Of a stretch of DNA of 64,000 nucleotides, positions 46,701 through 55,213 are shown piece after piece. Made by a program: the position numbers and the translations under genes. Below the pieces are notes generated by a model that did not search any database, was not told the DNA's origin, and saw only the letters and a program-made list of their open reading frames with translations. The stretch comes from Candidatus Defluviilinea gracilis (GTDB taxonomy: Bacteria; Chloroflexota; Anaerolineae; Anaerolineales; Villigracilaceae): positions 186,001 to 250,000 of the forward strand of contig JADJWS010000002.1 in assembly GCA_016716235.1 (NCBI GenBank), given 5' to 3'. Each line of letters begins with the position of its first letter. Position 1 is the stretch's first letter.

Positions 46701-47165
46701 ATGAAACTTCATGAATTAGCACCCAACCCGGGTTCCAAAAAGAATCGCAAGCGCGTCGGTCGCGGCATCTCCGCGGGGCAGGGCAAGACAGCCGGTCGCG
46801 GCACCAAGGGTCAGGGTTCGCGCTCCGGTGAAGGCGGCAAGATGTATCGCCAGGGCGGCAACCTGCCCTTTTATCGTCGCTTGCCGTTCATGCGCGGTCA
46901 GGGATTTACCCCGCTCAATCGCGTCGACTACAACGAAGTGAATCTGGACCAGCTTTCCGCGGCGTTCAAAGCCGATACAGAGGTTACGCCTGAAACGATG
47001 ACCGAAGCCCATTTATTGCGCGACCCCCGTAACCCGGTGGTAATTTTAGGTCGCGGCGAGATGACCATAGGTCTTAAAGTTCGCGCGCATCGCGTCAGCG
47101 CGGGCGCCAAAGCCAAAATCGAAAAAGCAGGCGGCAGTGTGGAACTGATCGCCGCATCCGAGTAG
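46701..47165 (+). CDS. rplO: 50S ribosomal protein L15
   Basis: 154 residues. MKLHELAPNPGSKKNRKRVG start with the Gly/Arg-rich GRGISAGQGKTAGRGTKGQG stretch, then LPFYRRLPFMRGQGFTPLNR. Late 50S assembly protein. It precedes secY, as in most bacteria. Confidence 0.97.
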   Translation: MKLHELAPNPGSKKNRKRVGRGISAGQGKTAGRGTKGQGSRSGEGGKMYRQGGNLPFYRRLPFMRGQGFTPLNRVDYNEVNLDQLSAAFKADTEVTPETMTEAHLLRDPRNPVVILGRGEMTIGLKVRAHRVSAGAKAKIEKAGGSVELIAASE

Positions 47166-47181
47166 GTATCTGAGGAACTTC

Positions 47182-48555
47182 ATGGCTGAAAAGAACAAAC
47201 CATCTGCTTGGCGATTTTTGTGGACGTCGGAAGATATCCGCCGGAAATTGCTGATCACGCTTGGAATCCTGTTGATCTTTCGCATCGCCGCAAATGTTCC
47301 CGCCCCGGGCGTGGATCGCGCCGCGTTGGAAGCGTTCCTTCAGCAGAGCCGGTCTGGGAACTTTCTCGATTTCCTAAACCTGCTCTCCGGCGGCACGATC
47401 TCAAATTTCTCGCTTCTTTCCATGGGTGTGTATCCGTATATCACGGCGCAGATCATCCTGCAATTATTGGTGCCGATCATCCCCGCGTTGCAGAAACGCA
47501 TGGAAGATAACCCGCGCGAGGGCCGCCAATGGATGGAGAAGTGGACGTATTATCTTGCCGTGCCGATGGCAATGCTTTCGGCAATCGGACAGATCAATAT
47601 ATTCAACTCCATCGCTTCGCAAACCATCATTCCGTTCGGTTTCACGCCCGACCTATGGCTGTCGTCGCTCACTACCTTGCTGGTGATGACCGCCGGCACC
47701 ATGTTTGCCATCTGGCTCGGCGAGTTGATCTCGGAATACGGTATCCGCGGGCAGGGGCTCTCGCTCATTATCTTTGCCGGCATTGTGTCGCAAATCCCGC
47801 AGAACATCCAAGTCATATTATTGGATGAAACCAACCGCTGGATTTTGCTTGGGATCATGATCTTCGTCATCATCCTCACTGTGGTTGCGGTCGTGTACGT
47901 CCAACAGGGGCGCCGCAATGTGCCGATCATGTTCGCCCAAAAGGCGCAAGTGTTTCAAGCCATTCAACGCGGACGGACGATCAAGACCCCTCAACCTTTT
48001 CTGCCGCTGTTGGTGAACCTCTCCGGCATGATCCCGTTGATCTTTGCAAGCGCCATCCTGCAATTCCCGGCAATCGTGGCGAGTTATTTTGTCACCTCGG
48101 AAACCCAATGGGTGGCAAATTTTTCGACAAGCGTTGTGAACTTTTTCAATGCCAGCGGCGCGAACTCATGGGGCTACTGGACGTTATACTTCCTCATGGT
48201 CGTTTCCTTTACCTATTTCTACACGACGGTTATTTTCGACCAGCAGAATTACGGTGATAACTTGAAACGCCAACGCATTCAGATCCCCGGTGTGCCGGAA
48301 GGCGCGCCGACCCAAAGGTATTTGAGCCGCATTCAAAGCCGCATCACATTACCGGGCGCGCTCTTGCTGGGCGTTGTGGCGATCATGCCGTTCCTCATTC
48401 AAGTGGTATATCCACCGGCGAGCAATAACGCCGGGTTGTTCCTGGTGTCATCGTCGGGCTTGTTGATCGTAGTCGGCGTGGTTCGTGATACGGTTGCCAA
48501 TATCGAATCCGAGCTGAAGAACCGCTACGAAGATATAAAACTTCTAACCAGCTAG
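47182..48555 (+). CDS. secY: Sec translocase channel subunit SecY
   Basis: 457 residues with ten membrane helices. Forms the protein-conducting channel used by the secreted proteins in this window. RKLLITLGILLIFRIAANVP start, the plug-region GNFLDFLNLLSGGTISNFS, and YYFLMVVSFTYFYT-like late helices. Cytoplasmic loop RQRIQIPGVPEGAPTQRYLS. Standard place at the end of the spc block. Confidence 0.97.
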   Translation: MAEKNKPSAWRFLWTSEDIRRKLLITLGILLIFRIAANVPAPGVDRAALEAFLQQSRSGNFLDFLNLLSGGTISNFSLLSMGVYPYITAQIILQLLVPIIPALQKRMEDNPREGRQWMEKWTYYLAVPMAMLSAIGQINIFNSIASQTIIPFGFTPDLWLSSLTTLLVMTAGTMFAIWLGELISEYGIRGQGLSLIIFAGIVSQIPQNIQVILLDETNRWILLGIMIFVIILTVVAVVYVQQGRRNVPIMFAQKAQVFQAIQRGRTIKTPQPFLPLLVNLSGMIPLIFASAILQFPAIVASYFVTSETQWVANFSTSVVNFFNASGANSWGYWTLYFLMVVSFTYFYTTVIFDQQNYGDNLKRQRIQIPGVPEGAPTQRYLSRIQSRITLPGALLLGVVAIMPFLIQVVYPPASNNAGLFLVSSSGLLIVVGVVRDTVANIESELKNRYEDIKLLTS

Positions 48556-48569
48556 AGAAGAGACCTGTC

Positions 48570-49226
48570 ATGCCGACATATATTGTCCTCATCGGACCAC
48601 CCGGAGTTGGCAAAGGCACGCAGGCAAATCGTTTATCTGAGCGGACAGGGCTTGCCCACATCTCCTCAGGCGATCTCTTCCGTGAGAACATTAAGAACCA
48701 AACCGATTTGGGAAAGCTTGCCCAGACCTTCATGAGCAAGGGCGACCTGGTGCCGGATAACGTGACCATTGCGATGATCAAAGACCGCCTCGCTCGTCCC
48801 GACTGTGAAACTGGCGCCATCTTGGACGGTTTTCCCCGCACCCCGGCGCAAGCGACCGCGTTGGAAGAAATGCTCCAGACCTTCCACGGGCGGGTGAATG
48901 TTGTCCCGCAGATCATTGCTCCGCGCGATGAGTTGATCAGCCGCCTGAGCGGGCGCTGGACCTGCCGCGAGAGCGGTCACATCTTCAACGAGAAGACCAA
49001 CCCGCCCAAAAGAGCAGGGGTGTGCGATATCGACAGTTCAGAGTTATATCAACGCGATGACGACAAATCGGAAACCGTCACGCGCCGTATCGAAGTGTAT
49101 ATGGAGCAAACAACGCCGTTGATCAAGTATTACCGCGATCACGGCAAGTTGGTAGAAATTAATGGATTACAGGCCATCGATCAAGTGACACAAGATCTGA
49201 TGGACGCCTTGAAAACCAGATCATGA
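48570..49226 (+). CDS. adk: adenylate kinase
   Basis: 218 residues, long (LID) form. Interconverts ATP + AMP and 2 ADP. P-loop GPPGVGKGTQ, AMP-site LDGFPRTPAQA, and LID region (WTCRESGHIFNEKTNPPKRAG ... shown from TCRESGH). In zinc-type LIDs four ligands are expected; here the first CxxC is CRES, so zinc binding may be reduced, though VCDID keeps the second pair as Cys/Asp. Overlaps map by ATGA. Confidence 0.96.
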   Translation: MPTYIVLIGPPGVGKGTQANRLSERTGLAHISSGDLFRENIKNQTDLGKLAQTFMSKGDLVPDNVTIAMIKDRLARPDCETGAILDGFPRTPAQATALEEMLQTFHGRVNVVPQIIAPRDELISRLSGRWTCRESGHIFNEKTNPPKRAGVCDIDSSELYQRDDDKSETVTRRIEVYMEQTTPLIKYYRDHGKLVEINGLQAIDQVTQDLMDALKTRS

Positions 49227-49993
49227 GTTGGGCTCGCCAAATTCACCTCAAGAGCCAGGCTGAACTGCAGACCATGCGCGCGGCCGGGCGAATCAACGCG
49301 GAAGTCTTGGCGACTGTACGAGCACTTTTAAAACCGGGTGTTTCCACCGCCGATCTCAACGCGGCTGCTGAGGATGTGCTGAGGAAACACAAGTGTGTAT
49401 CGCCGTTCAAAGGTTATGGGCGCCCGCCCTTCCCGACCTCGATCACGGTGAGCATCAACCGCGAACTCGTCCATGGGATCCCGAGTAAGAAACGGATCCT
49501 AAAAGAGGGCGACATTGTTTCAATAGATTGCGGAACGGCGCTCAACGGGTTGGTGGCGGATTCGGCTTTGACTGCCGGGGTGGGAGAAATCTCTCCCGAA
49601 GCCCGCAACCTGCTGAAAGTCACAGAAGAAGCGTTGGCGTTCGGCATCGAGAAAATGCGCGTGGGCAACCGCACCGGCGACGTGTCTGCGGCGATACAAA
49701 AACATGTGGAAAGTAACGGCTATTTCGTCACGCGCGAATACACCGGCCACGGTGTGGGCAGGCAGATGCACGAAGGTCCCCAATTGCCGAACTACGGCAA
49801 AGCCGGGACTGGCTTGCCGCTCAAACCGGGCATGACAATAGCCATCGAACCCATGGTCCTGATCGGGACGGAGCAAACACGCGTGCTCCCCGATCACTGG
49901 ACAGTGGTTTCGGCAGACGGATCATTGACGGCGCACTTCGAGCATTCGGTCGCTGTCACCGAAGGAGACCCCTTAATCCTGACTGTCCCGTGA
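49223..49993 (+). CDS. map: type I methionine aminopeptidase
   Basis: 256 residues. Removes N-terminal Met. Metal ligands in the usual pattern: VSIDCGTALNGLVADSALTA (first two Asp), GHGVGRQMHEGPQLPNYG (His), TIAIEPMVLIG (Glu) and the final HFEHSVAVTEGDP (Glu). Overlaps adk by four bases. The gene that usually follows, infA, is absent: rpmJ comes after 89 bp. Confidence 0.97.
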   Translation: MSWARQIHLKSQAELQTMRAAGRINAEVLATVRALLKPGVSTADLNAAAEDVLRKHKCVSPFKGYGRPPFPTSITVSINRELVHGIPSKKRILKEGDIVSIDCGTALNGLVADSALTAGVGEISPEARNLLKVTEEALAFGIEKMRVGNRTGDVSAAIQKHVESNGYFVTREYTGHGVGRQMHEGPQLPNYGKAGTGLPLKPGMTIAIEPMVLIGTEQTRVLPDHWTVVSADGSLTAHFEHSVAVTEGDPLILTVP

Positions 49994-50009
49994 TCCTGCC
50001 TGATTCGGC

Positions 50010-50038
50010 TAGACGAACAAATTACGTGCGTGTATAAT
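50010..50038 (+). promoter_or_regulatory. promoter of the rpmJ-rplQ genes
   Basis: TAGACG (50010-50015), 17-base spacer, TATAAT (50033-50038), about 45 bases before rpmJ. The -10 is perfect and the -35 is fair. Confidence 0.6.
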
Positions 50039-50082
50039 CAAAACTTCGGCTGTTTTAAGAAAGTTGTAAGGAGTCAATTGAA

Positions 50083-50196
50083 ATGAAAGTTTCACCATCG
50101 ATACGGAAGCGCTGCGCCAAATGCAGAGTCATTCGGCGCAAAGGCAGAGTATTTATCATCTGCGAAAATCCTAAACACAAACAACGACAGGGATAG
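50083..50196 (+). CDS. rpmJ: 50S ribosomal protein L36
   Basis: 37 residues, starting MKVSPSIRKRCAKCRVIRRK. The C+ zinc form: Cys at 11 and 14, a later Cys27 and a His near 32 (CxxC...C...H). Found from position and translation, since it is very short. GTAAGGAGTC ribosome site. Eight bases before rpsM. Confidence 0.95.
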   Translation: MKVSPSIRKRCAKCRVIRRKGRVFIICENPKHKQRQG

Positions 50197-50204
50197 AGTA
50201 AACC

Positions 50205-50591
50205 ATGGCGAGAATTGAAGGCGTTGATTTGCCCCGCAATAAGCGGGTAGAAGTAGGTCTGACCTATTTATATGGGATCGGACCGACGCGCGCGCGTAAC
50301 ATCCTTGCCCAGACCAAGGTAAACCCGGACACCCGGGTGAAGGACCTGTCTGAGGCGGATGTGCAAGTGATGCGCGAGTTTATTAGTAAAAATTACAAGG
50401 TCGAAGGCGACCTGCGCCGCGAGGTCCAGATGAGCATCAAGCGTCTCATCGAAATTGGCTCGTATCGCGGTTTGCGCCATCGCCGCAACTTGCCTGTCCG
50501 CGGCCAGCGTTCGAAGACTAACGCGCGCACCCGCAAAGGCACCAAGAAAACCGTCGCCGGTCGCGGTCGTCGCCGCGGCGCGAAGAAGTAA
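50205..50591 (+). CDS. rpsM: 30S ribosomal protein S13
   Basis: 128 residues. Head protein forming bridges to the 50S. MARIEGVDLPRNKRVEVGLT start and the closing HRRNLPVRGQRSKTNARTRK with the very basic tail match the family. First of the alpha-operon set after rpmJ. Confidence 0.97.
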   Translation: MARIEGVDLPRNKRVEVGLTYLYGIGPTRARNILAQTKVNPDTRVKDLSEADVQVMREFISKNYKVEGDLRREVQMSIKRLIEIGSYRGLRHRRNLPVRGQRSKTNARTRKGTKKTVAGRGRRRGAKK

Positions 50592-50606
50592 AGAGGCAGA
50601 AGAATT

Positions 50607-51011
50607 ATGGCTCAAAGCGTACGTTCCACGCGCCGTTCGGCTGGCGCCAAGAAAGCCAAGCGCGCCCTGTCGGCTGGACAAGTGCACATCTTTGCATCGT
50701 TCAACAACACCATCGTTACCGTCACCGACATGGAAGGCAATACCATTGCATGGGGGAGCGCCGGTTCGGCCGGTTTCAAAGGCTCGCGTAAAAGCACTCC
50801 GTTTGCGGCTCGTCTTGCCGCCGAGCAGGCAATCAAAGCCGCGCAACAACTCGGAGTTCAAGAGGTTGAGTTGTATGTGAAGGGACCTGGCCCCGGCCGC
50901 GAGAATGCCATCCGCGCGGTGCAAGCGATGGGTCTCAAAGTCCGCTTGATCTCGGATATCACACCGATCCCGCATAACGGTTGTCGCCCGCCCAAAAAGC
51001 GACGCGTGTAA
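50607..51011 (+). CDS. rpsK: 30S ribosomal protein S11
   Basis: 134 residues. Platform protein near the mRNA exit. HIFASFNNTIVTVTDMEGN and GPGPGRENAIRAVQAMGLKV are diagnostic, ending in PHNGCRPPKKRRV. Fifteen bases after rpsM. Confidence 0.97.
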   Translation: MAQSVRSTRRSAGAKKAKRALSAGQVHIFASFNNTIVTVTDMEGNTIAWGSAGSAGFKGSRKSTPFAARLAAEQAIKAAQQLGVQEVELYVKGPGPGRENAIRAVQAMGLKVRLISDITPIPHNGCRPPKKRRV

Positions 51012-51035
51012 TCAAGTAAAAGAGGATAGTTATTT

Positions 51036-51686
51036 ATGTCGAAAAATCTTTCTCCGGTATGCAAACTTTGCCGGCGCGAAGGCGAAAAATTGTATCTGAA
51101 AGGGGAGCGTTGCTTCACTCCGAAGTGCGCGTTTGAACGTCGCAGTTTTGCCCCGGGTCAGCACGGCAAGACCGGCGGACGCGGCGGTCCCAGCCGCACC
51201 GGGCGCGAATCGGATTATCTTCGCCAGTTGCGCGCCAAACAACGCGCCCGCCGCGTGTACGGGGTATTGGAGCGACAATTCCGCCGCTACTTCGAAACAG
51301 CCTCCAGCCGCCGCGGTCTGCCGGGTTTGAACCTGCTTCAAATCCTCGAATCCCGGTTGGATAACATCGTCTTCCGCCTCGGGTTCGCCTCCAGTCGCTC
51401 GCAAGCCCGCTTATTGGTGACCCATGGTCATTTCACTGTGAACGAACGCCGCACCGATGTGCCCTCCATGCTCCTCAAAGAAGGCGATGTGGTGGCTGTC
51501 CGTGGCGGTTCGCGCGCTCTGGCTTACTTCAAAGGGGTTGGCGATCTTGCCGATGCCCGCACATCGCCGAGCTGGCTGAACCGCGATACAAAATCGTTGA
51601 CCGGTTCGATCCAACGCTTGCCGGACCGTTCCGAGATCGACGGGATCTTGAACGAACAATTGATAGTTGAATACTACTCACGGTAG
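51036..51686 (+). CDS. rpsD: 30S ribosomal protein S4
   Basis: 216 residues. Primary 16S-binding protein. The N-terminus has a zinc-type cysteine set (CKLC...CFTPKC). The S4 RNA-binding fold is at SRSQARLLVTHGHFTVNERR. An inverted repeat with GCCGCCC/GGGCGGC stem lies between this gene and rpoA. Confidence 0.97.
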   Translation: MSKNLSPVCKLCRREGEKLYLKGERCFTPKCAFERRSFAPGQHGKTGGRGGPSRTGRESDYLRQLRAKQRARRVYGVLERQFRRYFETASSRRGLPGLNLLQILESRLDNIVFRLGFASSRSQARLLVTHGHFTVNERRTDVPSMLLKEGDVVAVRGGSRALAYFKGVGDLADARTSPSWLNRDTKSLTGSIQRLPDRSEIDGILNEQLIVEYYSR

Positions 51687-51700
51687 TAGTTGGTATTGGC

Positions 51701-51726
51701 GCCGCCCGTTTTCTGGGCGGCAAAAA
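51701..51726 (+). promoter_or_regulatory. hairpin between rpsD and rpoA
   Basis: GCCGCCC (51701-51707) pairs with GGGCGGC (51715-51721), loop GTTTTCT, then AAAAAC in place of a T-tract. It is not a terminator for the + strand but may tune rpoA expression or mRNA processing. Confidence 0.5.
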
Positions 51727-51748
51727 CTGGAATTTATAGAGGTGAACC

Positions 51749-52717
51749 GTGACGGGTATTACGAATATGGTTATGCCTAAGATCGAGCGCGAGGCTGAGG
51801 CTCGAAACTATGGCAAGTTTGTCATCAGCCCACTGGAGCGCGGCTACGGCGTTACGCTGGGAAACGCTCTCCGACGCGTGTTGCTCTCCTCCCTGGAGGG
51901 AGCCGCCGTCACCGCGATTCGAATCGCGGATGTGTTGCACGAATTTAGCGAGATCCCCGGTGTGCGCGAGGATGTCATCCAGGTGATGTTGCAGGTTAAG
52001 CAGTTGCGCATCAAGCTGGACGGCGTGGATAGCACTCGTATGCACCTCGAAGTGCGCGGCGAAGGGACGGTTACCGCGGCGGATATTATCACCCCCGCAG
52101 AGGTGGAGATCGTGAACCCGGAATTATTCCTGTTCACCGTCGATAACCCCAAGACCAAACTCGATCTTGAGTTCACGGTCGAGCGCGGACGCGGCTACTC
52201 GCCAGCCAACGAACGAAGCGGGCACATGCCCATCGGCGAACTGCCGATCGACGCCATCTACAGCCCGGTCAAGCGCGTGAACTGGGAAGTAACCTCAGCC
52301 CGCGTGGGGCAGAGCACGAACTACGATAAACTGAACCTTGAAATCTGGACGGACGGAACCGTCTCGCCCGAGCGCGCCCTCAGCACAGCGGCGAAATTGG
52401 TCATCGACCACCTGCGCTATATCGCCGGCGTCAGCGAGGAAACGCTTACTGTTTCCATCGAAAAAGAAGTGAGCGGGAGCCGCATGAGTAGCGAAGTCGC
52501 CGACACCCCGGTCGAATCGCTCGACCTCTCGGTGCGCGTTTTCAATTCGCTCAAACGCACCGGCATCACCACCGTTGGCGATGTGCTCGACCTGCTCGAA
52601 AAAGGCGAGAACGCAGTTATGTCCATCCGGAACTTCGGTGAAAAGAGCCTCGATGAACTGCGCGTCAAGATGCAGGAAAAAGGCTACCTCAAAGACGAGA
52701 AGAATTCTGCGGAGTAA
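51749..52717 (+). CDS. rpoA: RNA polymerase alpha subunit
   Basis: 322 residues. N-terminal dimerisation domain (about 1-235: PLERGYGVTLGNALRRVLLS) and C-terminal DNA/activator-binding domain (about 245-315: NSLKRTGITTVGDVLDLLEK). Start GTG 51749 follows AGAGGTGAACC. Together with rpoB in this window it gives two of the core subunits; rpoC lies elsewhere. Confidence 0.97.
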   Translation: MTGITNMVMPKIEREAEARNYGKFVISPLERGYGVTLGNALRRVLLSSLEGAAVTAIRIADVLHEFSEIPGVREDVIQVMLQVKQLRIKLDGVDSTRMHLEVRGEGTVTAADIITPAEVEIVNPELFLFTVDNPKTKLDLEFTVERGRGYSPANERSGHMPIGELPIDAIYSPVKRVNWEVTSARVGQSTNYDKLNLEIWTDGTVSPERALSTAAKLVIDHLRYIAGVSEETLTVSIEKEVSGSRMSSEVADTPVESLDLSVRVFNSLKRTGITTVGDVLDLLEKGENAVMSIRNFGEKSLDELRVKMQEKGYLKDEKNSAE

Positions 52718-52723
52718 TTTGCA

Positions 52724-53101
52724 ATGCGACATCAAGTATCCGGTTACCGATTGGGTCGTTCGACAGGCGCGCGTACCGCGCTGCGTCGCAACCTGATCAA
52801 ACAATTTTTTACGCACGAACGCATCCAGACCACAAAAGCGAAAGCCGCCGCCATTCGCGGCGATGCCGAACGCCTCATCACGCTCGCCCGCAACAGCGCG
52901 GACGCGACACCTGATCAGAAGGTCCATGCGCGACGACTCGCCATTTCGAAACTTGGCGATAATCAACTCATCAAACGCTTGTTCGACGAAATTGCGCCGC
53001 GCTATGCCACTCGCAACGGCGGGTATACCCGCGTGTTGAAGCTCGGTCCGCGCATGGGCGATTCGGCTGAGATGGTGATTTTGGAATTGGTGGAAGAATA
53101 A
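52724..53101 (+). CDS. rplQ: 50S ribosomal protein L17
   Basis: 125 residues. RHQVSGYRLGRSTGARTALR start and KLGPRMGDSAEMVILELVEE end are standard. Six bases after rpoA; last gene of the alpha-type block. Confidence 0.97.
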   Translation: MRHQVSGYRLGRSTGARTALRRNLIKQFFTHERIQTTKAKAAAIRGDAERLITLARNSADATPDQKVHARRLAISKLGDNQLIKRLFDEIAPRYATRNGGYTRVLKLGPRMGDSAEMVILELVEE

Positions 53102-53109
53102 ATCGTAGT

Positions 53110-53163
53110 AACGACTTCAGTCGTTATTCCGTTCGCTCAGCAGTTCAACTGCTGAACGAACGG
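53110..53163. repeat. two hairpins between rplQ and truA
   Basis: AACGACT-TC-AGTCGTT (53110-53125), then a 17-bp near-perfect stem (53129-53145 with 53147-53163, one mismatch) based on CAGCAGTT/AACTGCTG. No T-tract. The first hairpin word recurs truncated at about 53941-53957, so this looks like a dispersed repeat. Confidence 0.6.
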
Positions 53164-53172
53164 AGAATGTAA

Positions 53173-53928
53173 ATGGCACGTTACCAATTGACTCTTGCCT
53201 ACGACGGCACAGACTTCTTCGGAAGCCAGCGGCAGGCAAAGAAACGAACGGTGCAAGGCGAACTTGAAAAGGCTTTGCGCGGACTCGGATGGTCGGATCG
53301 TTCGGCGCTCCTCTCGGGGAGGACGGACACCGGCGTTCATGCGACGGGGCAGGTTGCCGTGTGCGACCTCGACTGGACTCACACGGGTGACGAACTCGTC
53401 CGCGCGTTGAACGCCAAACTGCCCGGCGACGTTTCGGTGTGGGACGCGCAGATCGTCCGCGATGATTTTCATCCGCGCTTCGACGCAACCTCGCGGACGT
53501 ATAGTTATCAGTTGTTTTACGATACGTTGCGCAACCCCATCCGTGAACGGTTTGCGTGGAGAGTGAATCACACGCTCGACGATGAACTGCTGAAGCAAGC
53601 CTCGCACGCACTGACCGGCACGCACGATTTTTCATCCTTCGGCTCGCCGACAACCCCCAAAGGGACAACGGTGCGGACGGTGAAGAAAGCGCAATGGCAT
53701 CGGATCGCAAAGGATCAATGGCGGTTCGAAGTGGAAGCGGATGCCTTTTTATACCGCATGGTGCGGCGGCTGGTCTTCGTGCAGGTCGCTGTGGGGCAGG
53801 GAAAGATTCGCCCGGACGCGATCGCCGAAAGTTTGGCGAGGCAGGCTGGGAACCGGAAGCGAAGCGCGCTTCCATCTGGTCTCGCTCCCGCGCATGGGCT
53901 GACGCTCATCCACGTGAAATATCCGTAA
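53173..53928 (+). CDS. truA: tRNA pseudouridine synthase A
   Basis: 251 residues. Forms pseudouridine at positions 38-40 of tRNA anticodon stems. The catalytic Asp lies in SGRTDTGVHATGQV (family GRTDAGVHA), followed by DARIF-like ATSRTYSYQLFYD and the C-terminal FLYRMVRRLVFVQVAVGQGK. Commonly follows rplQ in bacteria. Overlap-free; starts after the rplQ hairpins. Confidence 0.95.
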   Translation: MARYQLTLAYDGTDFFGSQRQAKKRTVQGELEKALRGLGWSDRSALLSGRTDTGVHATGQVAVCDLDWTHTGDELVRALNAKLPGDVSVWDAQIVRDDFHPRFDATSRTYSYQLFYDTLRNPIRERFAWRVNHTLDDELLKQASHALTGTHDFSSFGSPTTPKGTTVRTVKKAQWHRIAKDQWRFEVEADAFLYRMVRRLVFVQVAVGQGKIRPDAIAESLARQAGNRKRSALPSGLAPAHGLTLIHVKYP

Positions 53929-54097
53929 AGGAAAAATGCGTAGTAACGACTTTAGTGTTTGGTGGGGGGGGGGGGGGGGGGGCCCACGAAAACCTTTTCG
54001 TGAAGTATCAAGAGTCAATGAAATAGAAATTATCGAAGATTTTGTGTAGCCCGCGTTCTCTAACGCGGATCGAAATAAAGAAACGGAGAAATCGAAC
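53929..54097. other. 169-bp gap with G19 homopolymer, truA-rplM
   Basis: Contains a truncated TAGTAACGACTTTAGT repeat word, an uninterrupted run of 19 G (53964-53982), and a CACGAAAA-CC-TTTTCGTG hairpin (53985-54002). No gene is present. Confidence 0.7.
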
Positions 54098-54538
54098 GTG
54101 TACAAATCGTACTATCCGAAAGCAAGCGAGATTGAGCGCAATTGGGTGATCGTGGACGCCAATGGGCAGACCCTGGGGCGCATCGCCACGCGCATCGCTC
54201 ACGCTTTGCTTGGTAAAAACAAACCGACCTTCACGCCCGGCGTGGAGATGGGCGACTTCGTGGTGGTGATCAACGCCGAGCGCGTGACCGTGACCGGCAC
54301 GAAGACCAAATCGAAGATGACCACGAAGGTCTATCACCGCCACTCGAATTACCCCGGCGGCTACAAGGCGATCAGCCTGCGCGACCAACTGCAACAACAT
54401 CCCGACCGCGTGTTGCGCGAAGCGGTGTGGGGCATGTTGCCGAAGAATCGCATGGGACGCTCGTTGCTCAAGCGGTTGAAAATTTACGCCGGTCCGAATC
54501 ATCCGCACGGCACAAATAACCCAGTGCCGTTGGCATAA
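54098..54538 (+). CDS. rplM: 50S ribosomal protein L13
   Basis: 146 residues. Early 23S assembly protein. WVIVDANGQTLGRIATRIAH and VWGMLPKNRMGRSLLKRLKI identify it. GTG start after ACGGAGAAATC. Pairs with rpsI, 17 bases downstream, the usual two-gene unit. Confidence 0.96.
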   Translation: MYKSYYPKASEIERNWVIVDANGQTLGRIATRIAHALLGKNKPTFTPGVEMGDFVVVINAERVTVTGTKTKSKMTTKVYHRHSNYPGGYKAISLRDQLQQHPDRVLREAVWGMLPKNRMGRSLLKRLKIYAGPNHPHGTNNPVPLA

Positions 54539-54555
54539 CGAAAGAGGAAGAAGAA

Positions 54556-54951
54556 ATGTCTGTTCAATATTATGAAGCAGTTGGCCGCCGCAAGGAAAGC
54601 ACCGCCCGCGTCCGTTTGATGGACGGCTCGGGAAATTTTGTGGTGAACGAAAAGCAAGCGGCTGTGTACTTCCCGCGCCTCGGCGATTTGCAGGATATTC
54701 TGCGCGCGTTCTCTGCCGTTGGGCAGGACGCGAAGAAATACGACATCACCGTGAAGGTGAACGGCGGCGGAACGACCGGTCAAACCGAAGCGGTGCGACT
54801 GGGTCTCTCCCGCGCGCTTGTTTCGCTCAACGGCGATTGGGTCTCCGCGTTGCGCAAGCACGGTCTGCTCACCCGCGATGCCCGCATCAAGGAACGCAAG
54901 AAGCCGGGTCTGAAGAAAGCCCGCAAGGCGCCGACGTATACGAAGCGCTAA
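54556..54951 (+). CDS. rpsI: 30S ribosomal protein S9
   Basis: 131 residues. EAVGRRKESTARVRLMDGSG start and KKPGLKKARKAPTYTKR end, the tail reaching the P-site tRNA. AGAGGAAGAAGAA ribosome site. Last gene of the ribosomal block. Confidence 0.97.
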   Translation: MSVQYYEAVGRRKESTARVRLMDGSGNFVVNEKQAAVYFPRLGDLQDILRAFSAVGQDAKKYDITVKVNGGGTTGQTEAVRLGLSRALVSLNGDWVSALRKHGLLTRDARIKERKKPGLKKARKAPTYTKR

Positions 54952-54986
54952 TTTGGTAATTGGTAAATAGTAATTGGTAATTTGTG

Positions 54987-55024
54987 ATCCGTAATTCGTG
55001 GGATACAATCTGCGAATTACGGAT
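54987..55024. repeat. inverted repeat after rpsI
   Basis: Perfect 12-bp stem ATCCGTAATTCG (54987-54998) with 55013-55024. It follows a TAATTGGTAA direct-repeat tract (54957-54982). No T-tract, so a terminator role is uncertain. Confidence 0.5.
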
Positions 55025-55044
55025 TATGTTTTAAAGGATTACCC

Positions 55045-55193
55045 GGTGGTTGAGCGCAAGCAGTCGAAACCACAGGTACGCATACAAAATCTTGTAATAA
55101 GAATTACTCTGTTTAGTGGTGGTTTCGATACGTCCCGCGATGCTTCGACTTCGCTATCGCTCCGCTCAGCACGCGCGGGACTACTCAACCACC
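55045..55193. repeat. REP-like element, family A, copy 2
   Basis: GGTGGTTGAGCG... TCGAAACCAC (55045-55073), then GGTGGTTTCGATACGTCCCG (55117-55136) to ACTACTCAACCACC. It matches 4417-4572 in layout and in long stretches of its right half. It ends about 20 bases before mazG. Confidence 0.75.
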
Positions 55194-55213
55194 GTTGTTC
55201 ACAGGAGATTTTC

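Noticed and set aside
53117..53875. 252-codon leftward frame across truA
   Set aside because: Arg/Ser/Pro-rich shadow of truA without motifs.
54998..55213. N-terminal extension of mazG
   Set aside because: The extra codons translate a REP-like repeat; ATG 55214 has a ribosome site and a family-like start.
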